Of a DNA stretch of 64,000 nucleotides, positions 1-11,989 are shown one piece after another. A program made the position numbers and the translations under genes. The notes under the pieces are model-generated. The model ran no database searches, was not told where the DNA came from, and saw only the letters and a program-made list of their open reading frames with translations. Within the stretch, counting starts at the first letter, position 1. Every line of letters begins with the position of its first letter. Source of the stretch: Tanypteryx hageni (taxonomy: Eukaryota; Arthropoda; Insecta; Odonata; Petaluridae); NCBI GenBank assembly GCA_028673005.1, contig CM054116.1:100108207-100172206 (forward strand), read 5' to 3'.

Positions 1-2280
1 ACTGGGGCGATTTAATTGCCTTCAGGGAGAGAGACGAGAATGGCGGGACAATGATCCTATCAACAAGAACCGGGCGAGGACCAATCGAGGAGATTTGTTT
101 TCCGTGCACCATTTGTTTTAGGGAAACGCTCCCTTGGCAAAGCCCCGCATTCGTGCCGGCGAAGGGCAGTTGATGACAGGTTGTTTAGGACTGGGAATTT
201 GAGAGGGGAACGCAACGACAAGTAAGTTAATTGGCTTTGGAGAGAGAACGGAAGGCGAGAGAGAGAGAGGGAGATGGAGAAAGAAAAGAGCGCTCCCAAC
301 CCGCTGTAACTCAAACTACCCAGCTCCCTCAATTTCTTTACACGTACCCATCTTCCACCGTGAACACCCAACACAGCGTTCAGTCTCCAACCTTGCCTGC
401 CTCTCCTTCTTGCCTTTCATCCTATGCAAATAAATACCACCTGACACCCTTCCATGTTTCCTGCGGATTTCTCCTCCTTTCGTATTGTCATTCCGCCCCC
501 TTCCATCCGTTGCTTTGCTACCGCCATGCAAATCATTTTACCCTTACTCTCACATTCTCCTCTACGCACTCCATCTTTATTTAACCTCTAACTACTGAGG
601 TGCGGTCTGTTAAACACCATCTGTCAAATTGCCCCGCTACTTAGCTTCTAGTCAGCTTACATTTTACATTGAAATAAAGTGAATAAGTGTTTTTTCTTTT
701 GATTGCCACAGAATCCTCGTGACAAATTATTAAACAGGCAAAATCCAATTGTAGATATAGCTGGAGAATAAATAATAATAAAAAACAATAACGATCTGGA
801 AGACCGCACCTCATTTGCAATGTGATCATAATTTCACCTACTAGTCAAAGGTTAATACATAAATATCCTCATAAGTATTTCGTGCTGTTAATATAATGTA
901 ACTTCCAAAATTAACTCGCAACATATACGTTATTCTTTGGGTATTTTCTAGTTAATGACTTTTGCTTTGCTATATAAAAGAATTTAGTTCAAATATCAAT
1001 TAATACTGTACAAACAGAGAGTTTCTAATCATTAACAACTAAAATTAAGATGGTCGAAACAATGAATTCCTTTCCGATTTTATGAATCCCTTTGGTTGTG
1101 CGTCAAACAACAATCTGATTCAAAATATCAACAAAAATCGTTCAAATGTAGCTCTGCATCCTCAAATCTAACTTGCTAATCTTAACATTATTTTATTTTA
1201 TCATATTATGTTATAATTATCTGAAGGACAACTCGCGCTATGGGTACTTCATCATCATCACATAAACCTCCAAACTCATATCCAACTCCTACCGGAAATA
1301 TTTTACCATCTTCCTTCATCTTTCAGGCCTTCGCAACACTTCGGGCAACAACCGAACAAACACAACCTACCAATACACACCTGCAAGCAAAATGTAAAAC
1401 CGAATCAACCGAACACTCTTCAACGAGCGATTGAGGAATGTGATGAAAAAAATAAATACGAGGACTTTATATAGAGTAGTGCTTCTCATACCCCAAGCGG
1501 CGTGCGTACTAACATCTTGCGGTGGATCGTCTGTTCGAGAACAGCTCCGCGTTTACTATAGGGGCTTATCGCCATTGAACCAGTTAGTATTTATTTCAGG
1601 ACACCGAACCGGAGCTGAACTGTAAAAAAATCTCTACCGCTCAGTTATACTCAATTTTTTTAATTTCCCTCTCATTTACATGTTGAGCCGCCGCAAGATC
1701 CTAAGGCATCGGTGCAAGACAAAAGAAAATGATAGACTTCATCCTTCCTGTTATTCTTCTTCAGTGAACTGCTTTGCTAAAAAATTACGGTTGATTTTCA
1801 ACTAGGTACCATACGAAATAACCTGCTCAGTTCTCTCCAAAGTTCGTAGAATGAAATTCGATGCACTTGACTAAGGAAAAAATCAATAATAATAAACACC
1901 CGAGTCCTTGCCGAGCGTATTGGTTTCAAAATACCCAGATAAGCATGAGTTTGCTAAGCTCAAGAAGGAAATAGTTGGAAGCAATATTTTTTTAGACGGA
2001 CCTCTCCCAGCTAGCTGTAGTTAATGTGGTCTAATTTGGGTTTGACAGTAAGAAGGGGAGGAGCGGCTTTGCAAAAGCACACAAAATTATGCACCATAAT
2101 ACGCATATCATGGTTGCAAAGGTTTTTACTAAGAATGAACGGAATTAAGACAGCCCAAATTTAATGGAAAAGGAGCACTAAAAGATATACAGTTACACTA
2201 GTTGGTCTTTTTACAAGTATTTGTGTTGAACTGTTCATATCAATTTTAACCAAATTTAAAATTTGTAATGTACACAAATA
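1..2280. other. No gene recognised
   Basis: Relatively CpG-rich DNA in the first 600 bp gives way to ordinary AT-rich sequence. Short open frames here show no known domain, splice context or coding composition. No transposon ends were recognised. It may be intergenic DNA or a far-upstream intron of Nmdar2. Confidence 0.5.
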
Positions 2281-2289
2281 TACAAAACC

Positions 2290-2845
2290 ATAATAGCATA
2301 TTTGGACCGGATCAACCAAACAAGGATGCAACATTTGCAAATTAAACTCTTTCTGTAATTATGAATTTGGAAGGAATTGGCTGAACGAATTTCAACTAAA
2401 TTTTGGATTAAAGATTTTCACGCAATACCATAATGAAATCACGATGTTTAAAGTGGAGCTAAAGAGCAGGGCTACCACAATAAAAAGTAAAATAATATTT
2501 CTTTTATGTTTCTAAAGAAATGACCGCAAGGACAATCCAATATGGTATACCTATATAATCTTCATATAAATAAATAACAAAAATAGCATATTTCAACCGG
2601 GTCGACTAAACAGTGTTGCCACAATATCAAGGTTAGAATTTTTCTGTAACTATGAATTTTGAAGGTATTAGCTGAACCGATTTCAAAAATAAATTTCGTT
2701 TGTAGGGCGAGTATAGAATTGCAAAACGAAATGAACATTTGTAGAACGAATCTAAAAGGCAGGGCTACCACAATATAAAGAAAAATAATTTTTCATTATA
2801 CATGTATTTGCATAGAACTTTCTGCAAGGATATTTAGACGAAAAG
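2290..2845. repeat. Diverged tandem dimer, about 290-bp monomers
   Basis: Two head-to-tail copies share a start (atagcatattt..accgg..tcaac), a middle (tttctgtaa.tatgaattt.gaagg) and an end (gcagggctaccacaata) at about 2295-2545 and 2584-2840. It is an unclassified dispersed-repeat fragment with no coding capacity. Confidence 0.6.
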
Positions 2846-4480
2846 CACTTCAGTATCAAGGAATACCCGTGTACAACCATACTTGTTAAATTTCCATCAG
2901 CCCATCTCCAATGATGACATATCCTGATTACACTAACATTAGTTTCGATCGATTTCCATTAAACCGAAACTAAAAAAAGGGGGCAATCGAAAGGAAAGAA
3001 AAAACGACGTCTTCCTACCTTAGGTGCGGCGTAAATTTTCCAGCGGAGGGAGAGGAGGGGAGGATGAACCGCTCGCTCCTTTCATTTACACCGTCAAATG
3101 AATGCCACTAGGTTGTACAAAATGCGTGTAATATCTAATCAAAATCTATTTAGATAACTTATGAGCCAGAATAAATAAAGGAAGCCTCGTTATTTACATA
3201 GATTAAATCAGACTCCACTTTGTGAAATCATTCATCAAAATCACAGAAAAAATAATTCTGTAATTTCCACTTTTCGTAGAAGTTACGGAACTACTTTTTC
3301 AACCTGGTGAAATTTCCATTTAAAACTAATTATTGCTTTCAGATTTTAGGGCCTATTATTCATCGATGATAATTTTATATTCTATTCGAACAAATAAAAC
3401 TATTATCATTACAGGACACAGTAGTTGTGCTTCAGGTGAATGAAAATGCCATGATCAATTACACGTAAACTGATAGAAGAATAATGCATGAGATTATGTG
3501 GGCATCTACGAAAGCAATTACCCGCCATAAAAGCCAGTTGTTAGGCCGTCAATTTGTAGAGCTCCACAAGGAATAATTGTACGTCAAATTAAATTTAAAC
3601 AGGCATTAATAGTTGCTTACTTGACACTTTCTACAAAAATAAAATTTTCATAATAACAGGGAAACCTTTTCCTATTATTTAATTTTCCCTTGGTAATAAA
3701 TGGGACTCCAGTCTCTACGAAAAGAGTTTATAGAAGAGAGCAAGCAGCCATTTAACCATGCTTAGGCTGAGTCATGTGCGTAGACGAGGAAGTGAAACGA
3801 ACTCGGAATCTCGTCTAGCAAATTGCCAGAGTGGAAAGTACTTCATTAGGGGCAAATCATGCCGATCGCTTTCAGGTCAAAAGAAGCAACGACTTGGGCC
3901 AATTATATTAAGCAAATAATTACTATCTGTCAAGAGGCCGTTCTTAAGGAAAATATATTTGAGGAAAGAATAATGACCGATAGGAGGTAGACGTATTAAT
4001 TCGAGGTAAGAGATATATTAACAGCTTAAAATTCAAAATTGGCGTTGTCAAGTAATTCCTGAAAATTTTATCGAAAAAGAGTGGAAAGTGTTTTATTTAT
4101 AAGCTTAATTTTGAAACAATCGTGTCCGAATAACGTATCATAGTTTTAGTTTTTCCCACTCTATGGAAACGGCGCCACTTCAGGCGTCGTGGATATTGTT
4201 ATTTTGATTATTCAGATGTGATCGACACTTTTTCCAAATTAAAAGCTAGCCGAGTATATTTTTTTAATCTTCTCTCTTTTCCCTTTTTAGGCGTTCTTTA
4301 CATGCGAGGTCGCGGAACGTGTTATGGGCAGGTCTGTCCGTCCGTCTGTGGACGATTTTTGATTAAATTAATTATGAGTGATCCTTATTAAAATTTATCG
4401 CCATATTATGATATTGAACTGCATCCTAGAATTTCCACTTTACATAAGCACAGTAAACTTTTACTCTTATCTCCTTAAAT
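2846..4480. other. No gene recognised
   Basis: AT-rich non-coding DNA. A short gcgttctttacatgcg plus tccgtccgtctgtgg stretch at about 4291-4350 resembles the head of the tandem-monomer repeat at 8735-9528, but is too short to be sure. Confidence 0.4.
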
Positions 4481-4481
4481 G

Positions 4482-5015
4482 GCACCCGTCGAGCAACAAG
4501 TCATATTTTTTTCTCCCTAACTCTTAAGGCGCGTTTACACTATGCGAGCACGAGCGAACGAACACGGGCGAGCGAACATTCGTTCGTTCGCTCGTGGAAG
4601 GAGCGTTTACACTAAGCGAGCATTACTGCGAATGAATTCCCTCGCTTGATGATTCGCTGGTTTCCGCGCTGCTAGCGAACATCGGCGAGGGCGAACGAAC
4701 TCGTTCGTTCGCTCTAAATCATCGAATCTATTCGTTCGCTCGTGCTCGCATAGTGTAAACGCATCTTTATATGATCAGTAAGGAATCGAGTAAAAAATTT
4801 CTTCGGATGGAGCGTAACATTTAACACAAAATAGCTCGCGCGACTACATAATCATGACTCATAGTTTCGGAGATAAAAATTCGAGAAAGCTCAATCATAA
4901 CCACATATTTTGAAATTTACAATTAAATTTTTTTAAAGATTTTTTAAAAATGAACTCCTAAACTGTACGAATCAATATATTTTAGAGGTAAACAGTTAAA
5001 AATATATACCCAACT
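4482..5015. repeat. Dispersed repeat (family R57), interrupted by a MITE
   Basis: Sequence on both sides of the 4527-4766 MITE matches one continuous stretch at about 57540-57780: the ctcccta.ctcTTAtatgat..taagg core, then the acataat.a.gact/gttatagtttc segment. A third copy is at 5270-5470. Family unknown. Confidence 0.65.
4527..4766. mobile_element. PIF/Harbinger-type MITE with TTA target duplication
   Basis: A 240-bp element with terminal inverted repeats: left AGGCGCGTTTACACTATGCG, right reverse complement AGATGCGTTTACACTATGCG. It is rich in gcgaacgaa/ttcgttcgc sub-palindromes and flanked by TTA at 4524-4526 and 4767-4769. Related repeat copies show the unoccupied site with a single TTA. 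A 3-bp TWA duplication fits PIF/Harbinger. Confidence 0.85.
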
Positions 5016-5269
5016 TTACGGAAAAATTTATTCTCGCCAGTGCAGTGACTTGATATCTCAAACAAATGTCTGATGGTTTATGTGTCTCACAACATCGACA
5101 GGGACCAGACTAGGAGCACACACACACGCACTCAAACCCAATCGCACAGATCTCTAAAAAAAATTTAATCAAGGAGGTTATTCTATATATGCATTTCAAG
5201 AGCGAAGCTCTCATCATCAGTAGATGATAGTGAATCACCATCCTTTCTCTCATATATCACATATTTTGT

Positions 5270-5470
5270 TTACATCGATCGCTAAGACGGTTCTATAGGC
5301 AAACAACAATTAAAAATCAAAATTTTTCTCTTCCTAGCTCTTATACGACCAGTAAGGTATAGATTTAAAAATTTGTTTGGACAAAGCAATACATGTAACA
5401 AAAAAGTCGGCAAGAGCACATAATTACGACTTACAGTCTCGAAAATAAAAAGTAGGTTGGTCCTGGGGGA
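5270..5470. repeat. Dispersed repeat, family R57, second copy
   Basis: It matches 57505-57690 in order: gctaaga.ggttct, caaacaacaattaaaaatc, tcctagctcttata, then acataattacgacttacagt. There is no insertion at the TTA site corresponding to 4524. Confidence 0.6.
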
Positions 5471-5479
5471 GAAGAGCTC

Positions 5480-7700
5480 GTGAATTAAAATAGTTGGAGA
5501 ACCATTGCTATAAAGGAAGCCAAAAACGTAAGCAGAGAGTTCGTAAGGATTCTTCTACCTTAAAAAAATGATCAGAAAACGTATCATTAAATTACGAATG
5601 AAGTTAACGGATAGGATACGGTTGCTCGAACTGCGCGCTTCAAAAGGACAAAGGCAAGACGCGATGGCACCAATCGCGTGTAACTGAATTCAATTATGAA
5701 ATTAATTCATTCGTTGAGCCCATAAAGATATTTTTAAAATGAAAATCAAATGGATACGAGAATACATTTTCTAAAATAATAACTGAAAGCTTCGTTAACT
5801 GTTGGGACGATAAAATAACCACGAGGAAGAAATTTATTCTTGCAAAAGATAAAGATATTTTTTTGCTTAAAATATTTTACGGGATTGGGATTGGAAAGAA
5901 TATTCATAGTTTATCTAGGCAAGGAAGAAATAAAGATTACAAAATTGGGAAAAGATATCTTTCCGATATTATAAATCTGACGAACCGGATAATGTAAACG
6001 CGAAGAATAAATTAAGACTAAAAAAATAAAAAATCACTCGATGACGCAAGAGCCGAAAATGATCAGCGGAAATAAGAGTAATTGGACGAATGCGGAGAGA
6101 GTATATTGGAAGAAGAAAGGTAATCGCGGGAGTGGGTTTCAGCAGGAAAAATAGAGAGGTTGGAAGAGAGAAATGGTGAGGGAAAGAGGAAGAGAATAAA
6201 GGGGAGAGCTTAAAAGAGCGCGGGGAATAAGGAGCGGGCAAAATGAAGTGGGGCAGGAACAAAAGAGAAATTAATGCCAAGAGGAAGACATGGTTCGCTA
6301 AATGACGCAGCAGCGGATGAGGGGGATGGGGGAGCCTTTAAGAGAGCATGCCGAATGGAACGGGTGGTTGAGTGACATAAAGAGAGTAGGATGCCTCGGA
6401 AATGAGCAACGAATCGAAAGAGATGCACGAAGAGGCCATTTAAATACTTTGCGAGTATTTTCTCATTCTAGACGTAGTATTCCAAGCAATTCGTGCGCTC
6501 TATAACTATTGAAAACCATTTTCTTTTTTCAGATTAAACGAATACGGATGCATTTTATTCGGCGGGTTACATATTCAAAATGACGATTAATAGAAATTAT
6601 CGCTGAAATAATTTATTTTAACATAATGTGTATTCTAGAATATTTATCTATATATAAGTATCTGACATAAATCTACTCCTGAGCAGTCCAAAGGTGAATT
6701 TTTTTCAACAAATATTAGCATCAAGGTTATCCTCACGCTCATCAAGTCAAAAGAAAAATTTTGGATTTAACAAAGCCTTCTTTCGATAGTTAATAAATTT
6801 CTGTTTTTAAGCGTTTTTCTAACTTTTGTTTATAATTTTATTTTTATAATATTTGAATTTATTATGAAAGCTTTCCAGCTTAATATATTTCAAAGTCCTC
6901 GAAAACATCTCGCAACTTGACGAAATAGGAGTCAAAAATCTTGAAGAAAATATACGTCCCATTAAAAGGAAGTATTTTTTGTCAATGTAAGAGTTTGAAC
7001 AAGAAAGCTAAAATTAATGGTCGTGGCTGTTTACGAACGAAGCCTGCAGCGAAAAAGCGGCCGACATTTCGATTAATTCTTCTCGCGAAAATTAGAAACA
7101 CGCACGATACGAAATAATTCGGAAGCGCAAGATATTTTTCTCTGGACGGAAGATGTCTGCGGAAACCTTGTCATTACTCGATGAAAAATGAAGCGTGTTT
7201 TTCGGTTAAATAAAGATGTTAGTCACCATGGCTTCTCATTCTAAATTCTCATTTATTAGGTTAGCAAGTAAGTACATTAAAATGAGTATCTAGATAAAAA
7301 TTCTGAGGGCAAATCATCGAAGATTTTTAATGTAATTAATTTATGCATTTTATGTAAAGTAACGCAAGTTAGCAACAATGTTGTCGAATTTCATTTGTTT
7401 AATTCACAACACTTGAGGGAATAAAGCTTAACAAGAGTACCCAGCAAAATAGTTCCATAAAATTAATATACTCCGCGAATGAAAATAAGCGTCAATCGAC
7501 AGTTCCAAGAGTTGAGTCTGATTTTTGTGTAAGCTTATGTTTTAATAGAGAAAATGAATTAGAGAGACTTTAGCCCGCCCCGTGATCTATTTATCCGAAG
7601 CGTCTTTTGGCCAAAATATTCAGACCTTAGTTTTCTGCGAAAGGCTTCCACCTCGGTTCATAGAGAACGGCTGAAACAAAGGGACTGCGCTGGCGATGAT
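5480..7700. other. No gene recognised; includes a purine-rich tract
   Basis: The plus strand of about 6060-6310 is strongly purine-biased (runs such as gaaagaggaagagaataaag). This creates long, compositionally odd open frames on both strands without any domain. The rest is AT-rich non-coding DNA. Confidence 0.45.
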
Positions 7701-7740
7701 GACGACCATAGAATGGCATGAGAAGTACGTCATTCAGAAG

Positions 7741-7886
7741 TTTAAAAGAGGAGGATCATCAAGCGCACATCTTAGCCTCACTCGAACTCCATTCAACTGA
7801 TCGGAAGCACTCGAGGAATCGCAAAAAACACGCAGATAACTAAAGAATACGAACCATGCCGATTTCGGTACTATTCAAGTCGGTGA
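7741..7886 (+). CDS. Possible isolated promoter and first coding exon of an unknown gene
   Basis: A TATA-like tttaaaag at 7741-7748 is followed about 30 bp later by a pyrimidine-rich start-like site and about 80 bp of leader. The ATG at 7856, in a good context (gaaccATGc), encodes MPISVLFK(S) and meets a strong donor, gtgagt, at 7882. Short signal-peptide-start first exons of this kind are common in insect secreted and cuticular proteins. No continuing exon was found, and the pattern may be chance. Confidence 0.22.
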
Positions 7887-8570
7887 GTGCGATTCCAAAT
7901 AGCTTCTTCATTATTCATCAAATAAGAGCGATAGTAAACTTAAGTGCAATAAGAGGACAGGCAACTTAGAGAGTAATAGGGTCGCGAGTTCGGCAAGTAG
8001 CAAAGTTTCCTATGATAGATTTCAAAACCTCTGGCGCCTGTGAAAGTGGAGAAAGAGGAGTATTGATAGGATCTATAATATTCTTTTTGCGTATATTTTT
8101 TTAAAAATAGGCATCTGTGAAAAAAAACTTTAATCGAGTTACTTATGTTAATTTTGAGTAAATCATGTCACAATACGAATAGACATCGTCCCATAAAAGC
8201 TGCAGCAACAACTTAACCTATGTTCTCATTGTGTATACATCCAAATCTTTATCCAGAGTTTATTTGTCTAAAGATTCCTGCCGTTTAGAGTAAAATGAGG
8301 ACATACACGATTACCCTCTGTAGCAAAACACAAAGAACTGATACGTTACATGGCGGGCCGCATCGGTGGTTGCTAATCTTTCAGAGAGCCGCATTGGAAG
8401 TTGCCAATTCTTCGGCGGATAGGATTCGAGTTTAAATCGGAAGTTTCTTAAATATTCTGAGATGCCATATAAGTGAAAATCAAGATTAAATAAGGTTTTT
8501 ATGTTTAACATTTCAATATTAAAAGTTTTATAGTCAACTGTTTCGGCCGTTTCTTTGTAAGCATCCATAA
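7887..8570. other. No gene recognised; possible hAT debris
   Basis: At about 8338-8420 there are gcgggccgc and gagagccgc words that resemble decayed hAT internal sequence. Nothing else is identifiable, and no transposase frame is present. Confidence 0.35.
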
Positions 8571-8694
8571 TTCAGAAATAAAGTAACTTATTAATAGTAA
8601 ATTCCTCCTGATGATGACGCAAAGCGTCGAAATCTAGATGGAGTCCATCTAATAAAAGTATTGTAGGAATTTACTAAGTTACTGTATTTCTGAA
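8571..8694. repeat. Small palindromic foldback element
   Basis: Arms ttcagaaataaagtaactta...taaattcc and ggaatttactaagttactgtatttctgaa pair across a loop carrying cctgatgatgacgcaaagcgtcgaaat. The gatgatg plus gtcgaaa loop signature recurs in other small elements of this window. Confidence 0.65.
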
Positions 8695-8734
8695 TTAAAA
8701 GTTTTATTATCAAAATTTTCATTAAAATATATGA

Positions 8735-9528
8735 ATTTTTGTGTTAAATTTTTCGGATTGTTTTTGTGCGTTCTTTGCACGAAGTGAACGCATACAGGGG
8801 AGGTAGTTTCCGTCCGTCCGCAGGTTAAAACTCGGAAACCGCTGGACATATTTTGATGAAATTTGGTATTGGGGAGTTTTGCTAAAATTGGTTGACCGAT
8901 TCCAATTTTGGTTAAAATCGGACAACAATTACGACCCCTTTACATGACCTACATGTAGTTCCTTTGTTTCAACTCGGGAACCGCTGGACGTATTTTGATG
9001 AAATTTGATATTTGGTAGTTTTTCTGAAATTTTTCAAGCGATTCCAATTTTGGTTAAAATCGGACAACAATTACGACCCCTTTACATAATGACCTACAAT
9101 GCTCCTTTGTTTCAACTCGTATCCGCTGGACGTATTTTGATGAAATTTGATATTTGGTAGTTTTGCTGACATTTTTCAAGCGATTCCAATTTTGGTTAAA
9201 ATCGGACAACAATTACGACCCCTTTACATGACCTACATGTAGTTTACAATGTTCCTTTGTTTCAACTCGGGAACCGCCAGACACATTTTGATGAAATTTG
9301 GTATTAGGGAGTTTTCCTAAAATTGGTCGACCGATTCCAATTTTGGTTAAAACCGGACAATAATAACAACTTTACATAAGGACACATGTATTTTACAACG
9401 TACCTCCCTAGATTCTCGTTAAATACTCATCTGAGCAAAAAATATTGAGAACATTGTGAAATCTCAAAGAACGCATTTGGAAACTGTGTACTCCGACATG
9501 GAGTACACCTTTCCAATCTTGTTTATCA
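8735..9528 (+). repeat. Tandem-monomer repeat element (family TM), copy 1
   Basis: The head is gcgttctttgcacgaagtgaacgc plus tccgtccgtccg. Four monomers of about 120-150 bp follow, each with accgctggac, ttttgatgaaatttg, gattccaattttggttaaaa and acaattacgacccctttac. The tail ends tggagtacacctttccaatc. The same structure occurs inverted at 30926-31700 and truncated at 20503-20763. Family unknown; no coding frame. Confidence 0.8.
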
Positions 9529-9545
9529 TAGCTTCGCGGGCAGCA

Positions 9546-9578
9546 TCTAGCCCGCGGGCTGTAGGTTGGACACACCTG
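9546..9578. mobile_element. hAT terminal remnant
   Basis: Read in reverse complement it begins CAGGTGTGTCCAACCTACAG and continues with cccgcgggctag, a common hAT terminal sequence. The partner terminus was not found, so this is a fragment. Confidence 0.5.
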
Positions 9579-10062
9579 CTTTAAAGTAACAATTCTGAAC
9601 ATATTACGAAATTCACTATTTATGTTGTCGCAGATGACTGTTGAGATCACGCAATAGGTTAGATATCTCATTAACGAATAATATTAACTTAAGAGATTAA
9701 AAGAACGTTTCGAACAGCTATGGTGAACCATTTCGTGTAATGAATATTCTACAAAAACTAATATCGGTGAATGTCGGATAAGGGCCGGATCTACCTTCTC
9801 CGAGGCCATGCCCCAAAACATTCAATAGAGCCCCTTGCATAATAAATTTAGGTATAAAGGTATAGCGCATTAGTTGTGCACCTGTAAATTATTTATTTTT
9901 CCTTTTTTCCACAGAATATTTACGCGACCGGTTTCGGTGAGTAATCACCATCATCAGGTAACAAGCATTCAAAAATAGGCAATATATACATATAACAACA
10001 ATAGAGAGGTGAGGATAGGGGGAAGGAGACTGGTTAAAGGAGAGAAGACGGGAGGTGCACGA

Positions 10063-10500
10063 AAATAGGAGTCAACCTTTGAAGAGTTGACGGATAAGAA
10101 ATTCCACGAAAGGTTTAGATTAACGAAAGCGGCCGTACTTTCTCTGTTGGGAAGGATTCGTCACCACCTGGAATATCCAACACAGAGAAATAAGCCTCTT
10201 TCGTCAATGAATAGACTTTTGACTGCGCTATGGTTTTACGCCACAGGAGCTTTCCACATATTGAGATTCGGCCGATATTAACCGTTCTACTGCTTTGCGC
10301 GTCATCGACGAGGTATCAGTTGCATTTAGTAAGCCTATCACAGCACTTCGTCCATTTCCCCAATTCTATACCAGAACAAAGAACGGTTATGGATGGGTTC
10401 CATGGGATTGCGAACTTTCCCAGTGTATTAGGTGTCATAGACTGCACACACGTACGAATAAGGTCACCGGATCCACTTAACTGTCAGCAACGTCTTTCCT
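10063..10500 (+). pseudogene. Harbinger (HARBI1-like) transposase remnant
   Basis: The frame FEELTDKKFHERFRLTKAAV, IRHHLEYPTQRNKPLSSMNR and LLTALWFYATGAFHI matches the N-terminal half of HARBI1-type nucleases. After a break the next frame gives EQRTVMDGFHGIANFP, then VLGVIDCTHVRIRSPDP, with the first catalytic Asp (IDCTH). The protein then ends, so the remaining DDE region is deleted. Frameshifts and truncation make it inactive. HARBI1 works with a separate Myb-like protein, whose remnant lies at about 11415-11620. Confidence 0.85.
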
Positions 10501-11414
10501 AGTTTTTCTCATTACGTTTTCGTAGCACGTCTTTAATTGATTACATGTTCTATTTGTGACACCTTCAAAACCATAAAAACTTATTCATTTTAGTTTTGGT
10601 TTTATATGAATTATAATAGTTTAGTGGTTTAAGGTAAATATTGGAAAGTAAAAGTATTTTACTGAATTATATATTATACTATTATACTATTGCTTTGTTT
10701 TTTTGAATTATTTCATTTAATCTACATGCTTGTGAGTGTCGCAGATTAATTATGGCAGTATTTTTAAAACTTGAAACCATTGATATAAGGACTATAAAAC
10801 ATAATAAAGATAAATAATGAAATAATACGTAGTTGCAACTTTTATTTTAATGTGAGAGTCCTGTGAATTTGATCTGAATGGAGTAACGGAATGACCCATG
10901 TGTTAATTTAGCAATTAATTGCTATTGATTAATATTAATTTGGACGATGAAGAATGCTATAAAAAGACTGCTATCAGGTCTGCCTTTTATGAAATTCATC
11001 ATTGACATAGCTCATGTTTTCATTCTAAATTTCAACATTTTTAACTTTGCCTGAATTGTCACTTTATCAGGTCCGGTTGCAGAGAAGGAACTCGGTTTAC
11101 CTTAAATGCTCACTAAACTGACGCAGAGACTATTTTCAGTGGTACTTTTGACATATTCAAATATCTGTAACTCGGAAAGTATTTAACTGATGACTAAAAT
11201 TTTCTGCATGGTCAAAAACCACTGAGGAATACTTGCTGTTAATTTCATCAAAATCTGAGATGGTGGCTTGAATGAATTGGCATGGAATGACCCTAAACCA
11301 ACTTTGATAACTTGAATAACGTAGGTTTTAGTAAGTTACTAGTAGGTTTAAAAGATACTTTGTGGAGAAATGGCAACAGATATACAATACGACTATACAT
11401 TCATTTAATTACCT
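10501..11414. other. Probable interior of the decayed Harbinger element; no gene
   Basis: AT-rich sequence lies between the two Harbinger coding remnants. I see no conserved transposase motif here, consistent with an internal deletion and later decay. Confidence 0.4.
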
Positions 11415-11620
11415 GGAATTGAATTGAATTCCGTGCTTATTTGCAACCACGTCGCCTCGTTCTCCTTCAATGTGTTCCCATCTGTTTTTTGTTTTCTATC
11501 ACCTCTTTCTAAATCCACGATTAAGTCGACCTCATACACGGAAATATTTGGTGTCCTCTGCCTCTTCATTTCGTCTATATTCATCTTTAGTACGATATAT
11601 TATTTCCCCGCCTCTAATTG
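11415..11620 (-). pseudogene. Harbinger Myb/SANT-like ORF remnant
   Basis: On the minus strand the frame reads RVYEVDLIVDLERGDRKQKTD, then GNTLKENEATWLQISTEFN. This follows the Myb/SANT-like pattern of the second Harbinger ORF (E-x-D-L-L-V-D-L, K-K-T-D, T-L-K-E-K, A-W-x-x-I-x-x-E-F-N). Facing the transposase remnant in opposite orientation is usual for PIF/Harbinger elements. It is too short to be functional. Confidence 0.6.
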
Positions 11621-11744
11621 TACCTAGACAAATGAATCACGATATTCAACGTACGTGTTTTCGTTACCACTTCGTTTCGCAATAAACATGTGGCAACGGT
11701 GCCGAGCGTAGCAATCAACGAGCAAATCGGCCGTCAGCAAACCG

Positions 11745-11866
11745 CGATTACCAATCCGTTGTTTAATGTTGGTGCACTCCAAGTTTGATTTAACCGCCGG
11801 TTAGTTTTAACCACGATCAGCTAACGGTTGATTTAACCGGGGTTGGTGCACTCTGGCACTAAAGTG
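11745..11866. mobile_element. Probable Harbinger terminal region
   Basis: Sub-terminal copies of ggttggtgcactc and gtttaatgttggtgcactcc, separated by inverted-repeat-rich gatttaaccgccggttag and aacggttgatttaaccgg, resemble arthropod Harbinger ends. No matching left end was located near 9.8-10.06 kb. Confidence 0.5.
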
Positions 11867-11989
11867 TTCGTTGGCTCTGATTTGAAAATCTTGAACACAA
11901 AAAGTGGAGCGTTTGGACAGGCTCGCCAAGGGTGAGAGTAAGGAATTTGTTGGCAGATATTATGGACAAAAAGGAAAGTTTTTATTAAT

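Noticed and set aside
231..584. Overlapping open frames on both strands in the first 600 bp
   Set aside because: No domain, no splice or start context, and low-complexity composition; produced by the purine/pyrimidine bias of the stretch.
5969..6505. Open frames of 67-103 codons on both strands
   Set aside because: They come from a polypurine-biased tract; the translations are Leu/Phe/Ser- or Arg/Glu-rich with no recognisable motif.
8735..9400. CRISPR-like regular repeats
   Set aside because: The units are long (about 120-150 bp), diverged and contiguous with no unique spacers, in an animal genome; a tandem-monomer repeat element.
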